DNA from: Cryptomeria japonica
Taxonomy: Eukaryota > Streptophyta > Pinopsida > Cupressales > Cupressaceae
Length of the DNA stretch: 64,000 bases
Reading direction: 5' to 3'
Assembly: GCF_030272615.1 (NCBI RefSeq)
Contig: NC_081405.1
Span: forward strand, 151,694,113 to 151,758,112
The position numbers and the translations under genes were made by a program. The notes under the pieces are model-generated. The model worked only from the letters and a program-made list of their open reading frames with translations. It was not told the DNA's origin and made no database searches. Below are positions 22,837 to 32,064 of this stretch, in pieces; within the stretch, counting starts at the first letter, position 1; each line of letters starts with the position of its first letter.

Positions 22837-23099
22837 GGGAGCAACACGTGTTGATGTGTGCTTTAACATGCCATAGAAGGGAGATAAGGTCGGCTACACC
22901 TTATTGGGTGGTTTTAGCCCATGGTTTTGTAATACCGTTTGATGGTTTCTTGTATTGTATCTCCTATTTATGAGGTGTGTGAGATAGAGGTTGGGTGTAA
23001 GAGTCTTATGGCTATTGAGTTGCCTCTGAATCTCTGTTTAGTGCTACTCCTGCGAAGAGCTTGCTCTGCAAGTATTTTGTAATCTGTTTTTGATTGCTG

Positions 23100-23105
23100 A
23101 ATAAA
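23100..23105 (+). terminator. Element D LTR polyadenylation signal
   Basis: Aataaa in gctgaataaaatattg, with the matching copy at 28209-28214 in the 3' LTR where it would be used. It is followed by a GC-rich hairpin at 23127-23159. Confidence 0.6.
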
Positions 23106-23302
23106 ATATTGAGCTGCTTTTGGAGGGTGGGGTTTTTCTCCCGAAAGGGTTTTCCCCACGTAAATCACTGTGTTGTGGTATGAATGCTATTATATCTATT
23201 TCTATTTTCTGTAACTGTTGTAATGATCTGAAAAAGTTTTGCATTACCCTCCTCTCAAGGTTAGTGTAGGAAGTTGTTTCCGCTACTTAACTTCCTTACA
23301 AG

Positions 23303-23314
23303 TGGTATCAGAGC
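23303..23314 (+). other. Element D primer-binding site
   Basis: Tggtatcagagc, two bases after the LTR, is exactly complementary to the 3' end of plant initiator Met-tRNA, the usual copia primer. Confidence 0.93.
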
Positions 23315-23424
23315 CTGATCACCTTTGGTTTCAATTGTGGGCAGTTGGGTTTTTTGAACTAATCCAGATTTGAGTGGGAGCTTGTGCAGAAGACACTTTT
23401 TGATCTTGTTGCAGGAATATTCAG

Positions 23425-24126
23425 ATGGCGAGTTCGTCAGGGAGAATAGAGGTGGAGAAATTTAATGGAAGTAATTTTGAGATGTGGAAGCTGAAGATGG
23501 AAGATCTGCTAATAGATCGAGATCTTTGGGATGCTGTTGATGCGAATGTCCAAAGGCCCTCAGATCCTACTGCGGCAGCTCAGTATGATGTTATGGACCG
23601 AAAAGCCAAGGGTCTAATCAGACTGTGCCTGGCAGACTCTGTTCTAATCAATGTCCATGAAGAGAACTCTGCAAAGAAGCTATGGACTAAGCTTGGTGAG
23701 ATGTATCAAGTGAAATCTTTATTAAATCAAATTTTCTTAAGAAAGAAATTGTATTCCTTGAAGATGGAAGAGGGTGGACGAATTGCAGACCACCTAGAAG
23801 CATTCAATATGATTGTGGCTCAATTAGTATCCGTCGGTGTTAAGATGGATGAGGAGGAGAAATGCCAGATCTTGCTTTGTTCTTTGCCTGATTCGTGGGA
23901 TTCTCTTGTTATGGCTATTGGTAGTACTTCTGTTGTTTTGAAATCTGAAGACGTGGTGGGTGCCCTACTCGGTGAAGAGATGCGAAGGAAGGTATCCATC
24001 AGTTCAAAGGAAGCCCTAACCGTTCGTGGAAGACCTAAGGAGAAAGGCAAGAAGAATGAGAAGCGCGGCAAGTCCAAATCCAAAGGGAGATCGAAATCTC
24101 CTGGAAAGTCCAAAGTCATTTGCTAG
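23425..24126 (+). CDS. gag: Element D Gag (nucleocapsid cut by a stop codon)
   Basis: The frame opens at ATG 23425, 125 bp after the LTR, with MASSSGRIEVEKFNGSNFEM, the typical copia Gag N-terminus (FNGxNFxxWKxxM). The capsid core of about residues 60-190 holds LWTKLGEMYQVKSLLNQIFL and the LL.SLPDSWDSLV region. A lysine/serine-rich basic stretch follows (residues 195-230). The ORF ends at TAG 24124-24126, the codon directly after the first cysteine of the zinc knuckle. Reading past it, the frame gives NCGKPGHIRKDC, so all four C, C, H, C ligands are present and the frame runs on without shift into pol. The stop context (TAG AAT) does not match the classical leaky CAR-YYA context, so a recent nonsense mutation is likelier than programmed readthrough. 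The protein would form the cytoplasmic virus-like particle. Confidence 0.9.
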   Translation: MASSSGRIEVEKFNGSNFEMWKLKMEDLLIDRDLWDAVDANVQRPSDPTAAAQYDVMDRKAKGLIRLCLADSVLINVHEENSAKKLWTKLGEMYQVKSLLNQIFLRKKLYSLKMEEGGRIADHLEAFNMIVAQLVSVGVKMDEEEKCQILLCSLPDSWDSLVMAIGSTSVVLKSEDVVGALLGEEMRRKVSISSKEALTVRGRPKEKGKKNEKRGKSKSKGRSKSPGKSKVIC

Positions 24127-27100
24127 AATTGCGGTAAACCGGGTCACATCCGTAAGGACTGCAAAGAAGAAAAGAAGAAGAAAAAGAAAAAGTTCGATTC
24201 TGATTCTGAGTCCGACAAGGAAGATGGTGATGCATTTATTGCGGCTTTGGCGACTCATGCAGGTAATGATGCCTGGCTAATTGACTCAGGTGCATCTTTT
24301 CATATGACTTCCAATAGAGATTGGTTTTCTGAATATGAAGGATTTAATGGAGGTAAGGTGTACTTGGGTGATGATTCACCTCTAGACATTGTTGGTCGAG
24401 GTAAGGTTAGAATCAAGTTTTCTGATGGTAGAATAAAAGGGATTAATGGTGTGCTGCATATTCCTGGATTAAAACGAAACCTGTTATCTGTGAGAAAACT
24501 GATAGATGCAGGTGTGCAGGTAGTCTTTTCTGAAATAGGATGTAAGATGATTAAGGGTGCTATGGTAGTTGCTAGAGGTGTCAGGTTTGGCACTTTGTAT
24601 AAGCTTGAAGCATACACTGTTGAGTGTAATAGCACTTCTGTAAAAAGTAAATCTATGGATACCTCACTGGAAGATTTGAAGGTTTCACCTTCAGCAGATG
24701 GAAATGGTTTTTGGGTACCTAAGGGTGCACTTTCGTCTGAAGCAAAGTTACCTGCAGAGAAGACTATGTTATGGCACCAGAGACTTGGCCACATTGGAGA
24801 AAAGGGTCTAAGGACCTTGAAAAATAAAAACCTTGTTGAAGGTTTGAATGACTGTAACCTTGACTTTGATTTCTGTGAGCATTGCATTTATGGAAAACAA
24901 AACCGCGTTCAGTTTTACTCGAGTTCTCATAAAACTTGTGGTGTTTTGGATCTTATCCATTCTGATGTGTTTGGTCCAGTAGATGTCTCTTCGATTGGAA
25001 AATCCACATATTATGTTTCATTTATTGATGATTTTAGTAGAAGGACATGGGTTTATTTTCTAAAGAGTAAATCTGAAGTTTTTAATCGTTTTAAAGAATT
25101 TAAAGCAATGGTTGAGTTGCAGACTGGAAAGAAAATAAAATGTTTGAGAACTGATAATGGCGGTGAGTTTTGCTCTAATGATTTTGATAGATTCTGTAAA
25201 GACTGTGGAATTAACAGGCAGAAGACAACTCCGTATTCTCCACAGCAGAATGGAGTTGCAGAAAGAATGAACAGGACACTGATGGAAAAGGCTAGGAGTA
25301 TGTTGAGTGGTGCTGGTCTTGAACAAAAGTTTTGGGCTGAAGCTGTTGCCACTGCTTGCTACCTGATTAACAGGTCTCCTACATCAGCTCTTGTTGATAA
25401 AACGCCTATGGAAGCATGGTCAGGTCACAAGCCTTCATTGAGACATCTTAGAGTTTTTGGTTGTGAGGCATATGCACATGTGCCAAAGGAGAAGCGAACA
25501 AAGTTGGAGAACAAGGCTGTGAAATGTATCTTCATCGGGTATAGTTATGGTGTGAAAGGATACAAGCTTTGGGACCCTGTTGCACAAAAGGTAATTCACA
25601 GTAGAAGTGTTATTTTTAGAGAAATTAAGTCTCCTTCTGTTACATTGCAGCCAGAACAGACTAAAAAAGAAGATGTGATTCAACTTCCTTCTACACTTGA
25701 AAGAGTTGAATCGAGACCCCTAGATAGGCAAGAATTTGAGGAGAGCTCGTCTAGCTCTGAATCTTCAGACGAGGAGGAAGAACCTCCAACTCAGCTTGTT
25801 CGAAGGTCTACAAGACATAGACAACCACCTGAAAGGTATTCACCTGATGATTGGAGATGTATTTTTGCTCTGAATACTAGTGTGGATGAACCAAAATCTG
25901 TAGAAGAGGCATTAGGTATGAATGATGCAGAATCCTGGAAGATTGCTATGGAGGAAGAAATGGCAGCTTTGAAAAAGAATGATACATGGGATCTTGTACC
26001 ATTGCCTGAAGGACGAAAACCTGTTGGTTGTAAATGGGTGTTCAAGAAAAAGATTGGTTCAGATGGAAGCATTGAGAAGTATAAAGCAAAGTTGGTTGCA
26101 AAAGGCTACTCTCAGGTTGAGGGTGTTGATTACGGTGAGATATTTTCTCCTGTTGCAAAAATGACGTCCATTAGATTTTTGCTTTCTATTGCTACTGCTT
26201 ATGATTTAGAGGTTGAGCAAATGGATGTGAAAACTGCTTTCCTTCATGGTGATTTGGAGGAAGATATTTATATGACACAGCCGGAGCACTATGTGGTGAA
26301 AGGCAAAAGTAATTTGGTCTGTAAATTGAAGAAATCTTTGTATGGCCTCAAACAAAGTCCTAGGATGTGGTACCAGAAATTTGATACATATGTGTTGAGT
26401 TTGGGATTTGAACGTTCTAAATCAGATCACTGTGTTTATTATAAATCTTATGGTGATCATTTCTTATTCATTGCATTGTATGTTGATGATATGTTATTCA
26501 TTGGCAAAGGGAAAGGTATGATTTTAGAACTGAAGTCTCAGCTCGCTGCTAAATTTGAAATCAAAGATCTTGGTGCAGCAAAGCACATTCTTGGGATGGA
26601 AATTAGAAGAGATAGGGCGAACAGAAAGCTATGGCTAGGCCAGAGTAAGTATGTGAATTCAGTGTTACAGAGGTTCAACATGCAGAATTGTAGACCATTG
26701 AGTGTTCCTTTTACAGTTGGAATGAAACTATCTGTTTCAGATTGTCCTACATCCCCATTGGAGATGGAAGACATGAGCAGAGTGCCTTACCAGAGTGCAG
26801 TTGGAAGCTTGATGTATGCTATGGTCTGTACTAGACCAGATATTGCCCAAGCAGTGGGAGTACTTTCTAGATATATGTCTAATTCTGGTAGAGTTCATTG
26901 GGATGCAGTCAAAAGAGTCTTCAGATATTTGAAGGGTACTTCAGAGTATTCTTTGTGTTATCATGGTAATTCAGTTGGAGACATGACTTCCCTTGATATC
27001 CATGGTTATGTGGATTCAGATTGGGCAGGTGATATTGATAGCAGAAGATCCACCAGTGCTTATGTGTTTACTTTGTTTGGTGGTGCAATTAGTTGGATGA

Positions 27101-27468
27101 GTAAGCGACAGGCTGTGGTTGCTTTATCCACTACTGAAGCAGAGTATATGGCAGCTACTCATGCTTGTAAAGAGGCCATTTGGCTTAAGAGACTGTGTTC
27201 AGATATTGGAATAAAACAAGGTACAGTGACAATTTACTGTGACAGTCAGAGTGCAATTAGCCTAGCTAAGAACCCGACATTTCATGCCCGGACCAAACAT
27301 ATTGATGTTCAGTATCATTTTGTTAGAGATATGGTCGAAGATGGTAGGGTGAAGCTGGTTAAGGTGGACACTTTGATGAATGTTGCAGATGCTTTAACTA
27401 AGGCTGTGAGCACAGAGAAGTTCAGATGGTGTTCAGAGTCTATGGGCCTTATGGCCCCTAGCAATTGA
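24127..27468 (+). CDS. pol: Element D Pol: protease, integrase, reverse transcriptase, RNase H
   Basis: In frame with gag and open from the codon after the TAG to the stop at 27466-27468. Residues are counted from Met 24247. The protease WLIDSGAS has its catalytic Asp at residue 13. The integrase zinc region is LWHQRLGH...CEHCIYGK, followed by a core with D240, D303 (LRTDNGGEF) and E339 (PQQNGVAERM), a DD35E arrangement. RT has KWVFKKK, MDVKTAFLHGDLEED and YVDD at residues 745-748 (26479-26490). RNase H has VDSDWAGD with Asp 923, LSTTEAEYMA and DSQSAI. Every catalytic residue I can check is present. A Ser/Glu-rich linker lies between integrase and RT. Because the upstream TAG ends the gag frame, Pol would be made only by readthrough or from an internal start, so this copy is probably not autonomous. 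Confidence 0.93.
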   Translation, partial: NCGKPGHIRKDCKEEKKKKKKKFDSDSESDKEDGDAFIAALATHAGNDAWLIDSGASFHMTSNRDWFSEYEGFNGGKVYLGDDSPLDIVGRGKVRIKFSDGRIKGINGVLHIPGLKRNLLSVRKLIDAGVQVVFSEIGCKMIKGAMVVARGVRFGTLYKLEAYTVECNSTSVKSKSMDTSLEDLKVSPSADGNGFWVPKGALSSEAKLPAEKTMLWHQRLGHIGEKGLRTLKNKNLVEGLNDCNLDFDFCEHCIYGKQNRVQFYSSSHKTCGVLDLIHSDVFGPVDVSSIGKSTYYVSFIDDFSRRTWVYFLKSKSEVFNRFKEFKAMVELQTGKKIKCLRTDNGGEFCSNDFDRFCKDCGINRQKTTPYSPQQNGVAERMNRTLMEKARSMLSGAGLEQKFWAEAVATACYLINRSPTSALVDKTPMEAWSGHKPSLRHLRVFGCEAYAHVPKEKRTKLENKAVKCIFIGYSYGVKGYKLWDPVAQKVIHSRSVIFREIKSPSVTLQPEQTKKEDVIQLPSTLERVESRPLDRQEFEESSSSSESSDEEEEPPTQLVRRSTRHRQPPERYSPDDWRCIFALNTSVDEPKSVEEALGMNDAESWKIAMEEEMAALKKNDTWDLVPLPEGRKPVGCKWVFKKKIGSDGSIEKYKAKLVAKGYSQVEGVDYGEIFSPVAKMTSIRFLLSIATAYDLEVEQMDVKTAFLHGDLEEDIYMTQPEHYVVKGKSNLVCKLKKSLYGLKQSPRMWYQKFDTYVLSLGFERSKSDHCVYYKSYGDHFLFIALYVDDMLFIGKGKGMILELKSQLAAKFEIKDLGAAKHILGMEIRRDRANRKLWLGQSKYVNSVLQRFNMQNCRPLSVPFTVGMKLSVSDCPTSPLEMEDMSRVPYQSAVGSLMYAMVCTRPDIAQAVGVLSRYMSNSGRVHWDAVKRVFRYLKGTSEYSLCYHGNSVGDMTSLDIHGYVDSDWAGDIDSRRSTSAYVFTLFGGAISWMSKRQAVVALSTTEAEYMAATHACKEAIWLKRLCSDIGIKQGTVTIYCDSQSAISLAKNPTFHARTKHIDVQYHFVRDMVEDGRVKLVKVDTLMNVADALTKAVSTEKFRWCSESMGLMAPSN

Positions 27469-27510
27469 TTCATTGTGTTGACATTCCCTTCCGCTCATGC
27501 AAGGTGTTCG

Positions 27511-27524
27511 ACAAGTGGGAGATT
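27511..27524 (+). other. Element D polypurine tract
   Basis: Acaagtgggagatt immediately before the 3' LTR; start site of plus-strand DNA synthesis. Only 56 bp separate the pol stop from the LTR. Confidence 0.85.
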
Positions 27525-28409
27525 TGTTGGGAAAAATGGTGTCTCAACCTTGCATTTATGTGAGGTTACTATTTATAGTAAGTTTTTATTTGAGCACGAA
27601 ATGGTGCGAAACTCTCCCTGAAGCTTCTGGTTGGCTAGATAAGCATTCCGGTAAAGTTGCGTCGCAAGGTCACAGCTAGTTTTGAAGATATTAAAGTTTT
27701 TGTCTTGGAGGGGTGCAATAAAATGTTTAAACTTAATTTTGGGCACTTTAGAGGCTCCGAAACGCCCTGAAAAGTTGTCGTAACCGGCGAAGCCGGTTAC
27801 GAGGTGATAGAGCACTTCGCGAGCTTTCCGGCGCTTCAAACGGTTCGTCAATCGGACACCCGGTTCTCAAGTTATGGCCTCCGGAAGTTTGTACTCCTGA
27901 AATAGGAAAAATAATTTGTATCGGATACATAAATGAGCTATAAAAGGGAGCGACACGTGTTGATGTGTGCTTTAACATGCCATAGAAGGGAGATAAGGTC
28001 GGCTACACCTTATTGGGTGGTTTTAGCCCATGGTTTTGTAATACCGTTTGATGGTTTCTTGTATTGTATCTCCTATTTATGAGGTGTGTGAGATAGAGGT
28101 TGGGTGTAAGAGTCTTATGGCTATTGAGTTGCCTCTGAATCTCTGTTTAGTGCTACTCCTGCGAAGAGCTTGCTCTGCAAGTATTTTGTAATCTGTTTTT
28201 GATTGCTGAATAAAATATTGAGCTGCTTTTGGAGGGTGGGGTTTTTCTCCCGAAAGGGTTTTCCCCACGTAAATCACTGTGTTGTGGTATGAATGCTATT
28301 ATATCTATTTCTATTTTCTGTAACTGTTGTAATGATCTGAAAAAGTTTTGCATTACCCTCCTCTCAAGGTTAGTGTAGGAAGTTGTTTCCGCTACTTAAC
28401 TTCCTTACA
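27525..28409 (+). repeat. Element D 3' LTR
   Basis: 885 bp, the same length as the 5' LTR, with the same TATA box, aataaa signal and ends. It is followed by the target duplication gtagt at 28410-28414. Confidence 0.96.
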
Positions 28410-28754
28410 GTAGTTAGATATTTTGTAAGTCAGTGAGACTTATATTTTGTGATGAGAAATGAGCTCTAGTTTCTTGGCCTAATTGCAAGTGCAATCCCCA
28501 TTGTAATTATTTCACATACTATAGCAGAAGTATTATTTGATTGTGGGTAGGGTTTCCCACCGTGGTTTTTCCCTTTACCTAGTTTTCCAAGTCAAAATAT
28601 TGGTGTCATGTGTTTTGTTCTTTCATGATTTATCTTTCATTGTGTTGTGCTCCAGTATAAATCTTATAATTTGAACTAATTGTTGTACTTGTGAGAAAAT
28701 TGATCCACCCCCCCTCTCAGTTTTCTCTCGATATTAGTTCATTCCAACACTATA

Positions 28755-29585
28755 CATTTGATTGATGAATTTGTATGTGGTTGACTTGCAGATATTATAA
28801 ATATGTTCTAGGATGACTTAAGAATGTAATTTATGTTAGAGTGCATACATATTGAAGATTGTATTTATTTGAAGGCGTGTTAAAGTATGAAAGGTGTGGT
28901 TGATGTGTGAGTATGTGGGTGACAATGCAAAATGAGTAGCATGATAACAACAACAAAATTTGTGTAAATTATCTACTCAATCATTATGTGCAATTCCATT
29001 TGAAGATCCCATGCATAGTGTGAGGATTCTTTGAATTTGATCATATTAAAAAGAAGTTGAGTATTCAACCTTGACTATCCACATTACATGTCTCTTATAT
29101 TCTATTGAGATTGGTGTCTCACATGTTGAGTTTGTGCTCGAATCATAGATTAGGAGATTGGCATCTCTTATTGGTTGGTGCATGCAAATGTAATTGGGGA
29201 TTGGTGTCTCCTATTAGTTGGTGCTTTCAAATATAATTGGAGACTAGTCCCTATGGTAGGTTGTTGCGTACTTCATATTGTAAATTTATTTTTTTAGGGT
29301 TGGATTTGAGCAATAGATCCAAGTAGCTATTCTCAACATGGTTTTTTCCTTTCGGGTTTCCATCTAAATATAGTATTCATTTGTGTGGATGTTTGCTGGT
29401 GAAATTATCATTTGATAAGTTGCTTCATCATTAAGGATTTATTAGTAAATGCTACTAATGATTATTTGGGTTTATGGTTAGTTGTAATGCTTGGAGAAAT
29501 TATTACTGATAATTAATTTGTAATTGACATATACTAATTCACTCCCCAACCCCCCCCCCCCCCCCCCCCTTAGTATATTGTGTGC
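28755..29585 (+). repeat. Relic of a copia LTR with terminal hairpin and poly-C tract
   Basis: The sequence after element C resembles the U5 half of element A's LTR. It has gtttttcctttcgggtttcc near 29341, then a long AT-rich stretch, then ctaattcactcccc and a run of about 20 C (29550-29569), closed by ttagtatat. A perfect 9-bp stem (29529-29537 with 29570-29578) encloses the C tract. Imperfect repeats of gattggtgtctc... lie at 29110-29255. No PBS follows at the expected place, so this is a fragment or an old solo LTR. Confidence 0.6.
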
Positions 29586-30561
29586 TTAAAATTAAGTATG
29601 GATAGTTATGATCATAACCATGCTAGTAAATTATGATTGCTAATCTTATTGCTAAAATCAAATTTGGATTCATTTCATAATGAATAATATATGCAGGTCT
29701 ATAGGTAGAGTGATTGGATCGAATCAAAAGTAGATCCCAAAACTCAATGAGTGATGGAAAGTAAGTTCCACCATATGGAAAAGAAGTGGCAACACTTGTC
29801 AAAGATGAGTTTGACCAGCTCTCCAAGTTTCCACATTATCCACCTAAGATGGCTTAAAGTCATGTGTAGAAATACATTGGAAAAATATTTATGAAATTAT
29901 AATAAGTAAAATATATTCTATTTTAACACCTTCATATAAGTGAAACTTAGGAAGTAATGTATATTATGATGATGGGTCCTTTCTAATAGCCACGTCAAAT
30001 ACCCATGTACAAATTTCTCATGAAATGAAGTAAAGGAGAAAGCACCCTGGGAACAAAACACCAATCCAAAAGGGAAATGATATAATGTAGAGAAATGATA
30101 CAATGTGATTGTAAAAGTAAAGAAGATAAGTGATAGTAGGACTAATCAAGACCCCCAAAGACTACTTTAACACAATGTACAATGAATGTTCTCCCCTTAC
30201 GATAGAAATAAGAGATTATGCAATTTCCCCATAATGTGATGTATATAGTGTTGGTAGATGCTCGAAACAGGATACTATAAATGGTCCACACTCATTGATC
30301 AACACCACAAATGTGTGAATATGGCTTCCAATTTTGGATATTTAGAAAGTAATATTAATTTCTTTAAACTTTGTGCATGATTCAAAGATTAAATGTTGTC
30401 ATACTGATTTCCAAACCTAAAATACTGAAAAATAGTATGCATATCTTGTTGTAAGGAATCAATGATTCTTTCTATGAAGCATTTTTGGATTAATGTGTAG
30501 CAACAAGTGATGAGATCACAACGCATGTCAAAGGACTATTGTTGGATGATGCTGAGAAGAT
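29586..30561. other. Unassigned sequence between the LTR relic and element H
   Basis: I see no gene, LTR or repeat of note. The last bases (gagaagat) precede the TGTTGG end of element H; a second tgttggatgatg occurs just upstream at 30540. Confidence 0.4.
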
Positions 30562-30760
30562 TGTTGGAATGATGTGTTGTCATTTATGTCAACATATTCT
30601 TCTATATTCTAGTGTTGCAGTTTGGTTGGAATGAGTTGGTTTAGCATGTGCGTTGTAAATGAGTTGATGTGGTTTAAAGGGTTTCTGGTATGTTGTATGT
30701 AGATGGTTCGTTCCCATTTGCAGAGGTCTGTATGATGTTGTGATCAAGTTATGTGATCCA

Positions 30761-32008
30761 TGTTGGACATTGTTGTTGTTAAGATATGTTGTTGTCATTG
30801 ATGTCAACTTATTCTTACTCTGGTGATTGTTGATTGGTTTATTGGGATCTTGGTTTGGTGTGTGGAGTATTTCTTGTATCACTATATTCTTCTATATTGG
30901 TCTTGGTGATCTGGGAAGCTTAATTGATCATATCAGATGGTCTGGTTTTGCAGTTTGTTTATCTGATCAGTGCTTTGCAGAGTTTAGTATTTCCTTCAGT
31001 ATATTTCGGTGTGATTAGATATTATGTTGTGATTTTGGGATATTGTTTGGGATGATCTTTTGTATCTTAATTTCAGATGATTCATGATTTGGTGCTCTGT
31101 AAGTTATCTTTCTTCGTGACAGTTGTTGATTGGTTGTGTTCTTGAGTTTCAGATGTTGATCGATGAAGATTTGATAAGTGGTTGATGATGTTTCTAACAT
31201 GCTTACTGGTGTTTCCTAAGCATGTCCTATTTGTCTTGATGATCTGTATTGATCGTTGTGCGAGTTATTGGTGATTTTGTTGAACTAGTGATGTTCTTCG
31301 TGTTATGCTGTTTTCCTGGTGGTGTAGCATGTTGTGGTTTATCTTGGCATGATTTCTGGTGGTGTTGAGCATTTGGATACTTGATTTAGGTCCATGTTAT
31401 GTCATGTATATCATTATATTGGTCCAAAGCTCGATCTTTATATTGTGTGATGTAATTTTGTAATTATGAGTTGAGGGTTTAGCCAACCTTGTTGTCAAGG
31501 TTGATGAATTGTATAAATAGGTGATATTGTCATGTAATTTAGGTATCATGGTTGTGTCTGCATTATCAAAGAGTGGTGTATATGTTTTCAAGTGATTCAT
31601 CCTTCAATATTGTGATTGAGAAGAGTTTGGTGTTGCAGAGAAGACATTGTGCTTAACCGGAACTGTCATCGGGCATTTGGAGATGCTATTATTTCAATTC
31701 ATTCCTTCCAGATTGTAGTCTAAATCTTGTTGTAAGTCAATGAGACTTTCCTGAGGGTTGTAGCCTTCCAGTTCATTGTATTTGAGTAGTGAGCTCCAAG
31801 CAGTGTGCATGAATTCATGTGCATTCCCCATTGTAATATTTTCACATACCACTGCAGAGTATCTTTTCTTTTGTGTGTGTTCTGTTATCATCTTTCTTAT
31901 CTTTGTTATTGTTGTAGTTTATCAAATCTATTCTTGTGATTAAGTTTGTAGATCTGGTGAAAACTGATTCACCCCCTTCTCAGTTTTCCCTCATTGTTGT
32001 TGCCAACA
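30761..32008 (+). repeat. Element F 5' LTR
   Basis: 1248 bp, TGTTGGACATTG to TTGCCAACA. Near-palindrome at 30792-30807; gtaagtcaatgagactt near 31733; terminal hairpin with an 8-bp stem (31959-31966 with 31981-31988). About 52 bp present in the 3' LTR, including the gtgggtaggttcccaccgtgg block, are missing here near 31870. Confidence 0.9.
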
Positions 32009-32010
32009 AC

Positions 32011-32022
32011 TGGTATTAGAGC
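32011..32022 (+). other. Element F primer-binding site
   Basis: Tggtattagagc, two bases after the LTR, one mismatch to the initiator Met-tRNA complement. Confidence 0.87.
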
Positions 32023-32064
32023 TAGATCCTCCAGAAGAATCTCAACCGCTTGAGGAGATTCAGG

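Larger units (their letters stand above)
22416..23300 (+). repeat. Element D 5' LTR
   Basis: 885 bp, TGTTGGGAAAAATGG to ACTTCCTTACA. It should act as promoter and polyadenylation region of the element. Compared with the 3' LTR it differs at five sites that I can see, near 22602, 22711, 22717, 22787 and 22852. Confidence 0.96.
22416..28409 (+). mobile_element. Element D: young, complete Ty1/copia retrotransposon (Tork/Tnt1-like)
   Basis: This 5994-bp element has two 885-bp LTRs, a perfect PBS, one gag-pol frame of 1347 codons and a polypurine tract. It is flanked by the perfect duplication gtagt (22411-22415 and 28410-28414) inside element C's 3' LTR. I count five differences between its LTRs, all transitions, or about 0.6%, so it inserted recently compared with everything else here. 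The only visible defect is one TAG in the nucleocapsid zinc knuckle. Gag and RT motifs (YVDDMLFIG, MDVKTAFLHGDLEEDIYM) resemble the Tork group that includes Tnt1, and differ from the Sirevirus-like elements around it. Confidence 0.96.
15690..28749 (+). mobile_element. Element C: full-length but decayed copia retrotransposon, split by element D
   Basis: The 5' LTR (15690-16892), PBS, gag, protease, integrase, RT, RNase H, polypurine tract and 3' LTR are all present in order. The 3' LTR is split by element D but resumes after it. The outer ends are TGTTGGCATG and CATTCCAACA, flanked by the perfect duplication ctata at 15685-15689 and 28750-28754. Without D and its extra TSD copy the element is about 7.06 kb. 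Many stop codons and frame changes make it inactive, and by eye its LTRs are only about 85-90% identical. The FVDDIIFGG-type RT and the palindrome/polypurine arrangement place it near the Sirevirus group. Confidence 0.93.
21552..28749 (+). repeat. Element C 3' LTR, split by element D
   Basis: The left part is 21552-22415 and the right part resumes at 28415 (after the duplicated gtagt) and ends CATTCCAACA at 28749. Together they give about 1199 bp against 1203 bp for the 5' LTR. The sequence matches the 5' LTR across the split: cagattgtag continues as tccgatgttttgtaagtcag in the 5' copy. Confidence 0.92.

Noticed and set aside
22464-23244. Minus-strand open frames of 66-92 codons in D's LTRs, repeated at 27573-28353
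   Set aside because: They occur twice only because the LTR occurs twice; they are antisense to the promoter region and have no domain.
24124-24126. Programmed readthrough stop between gag and pol of element D
   Set aside because: The stop is inside the zinc knuckle rather than at a domain border, and the following bases do not match the known leaky context. A single nonsense mutation is simpler, though other copies could overturn this.
24300-24887. 195-codon minus-strand frame
   Set aside because: Shadow of element D's pol on the opposite strand.
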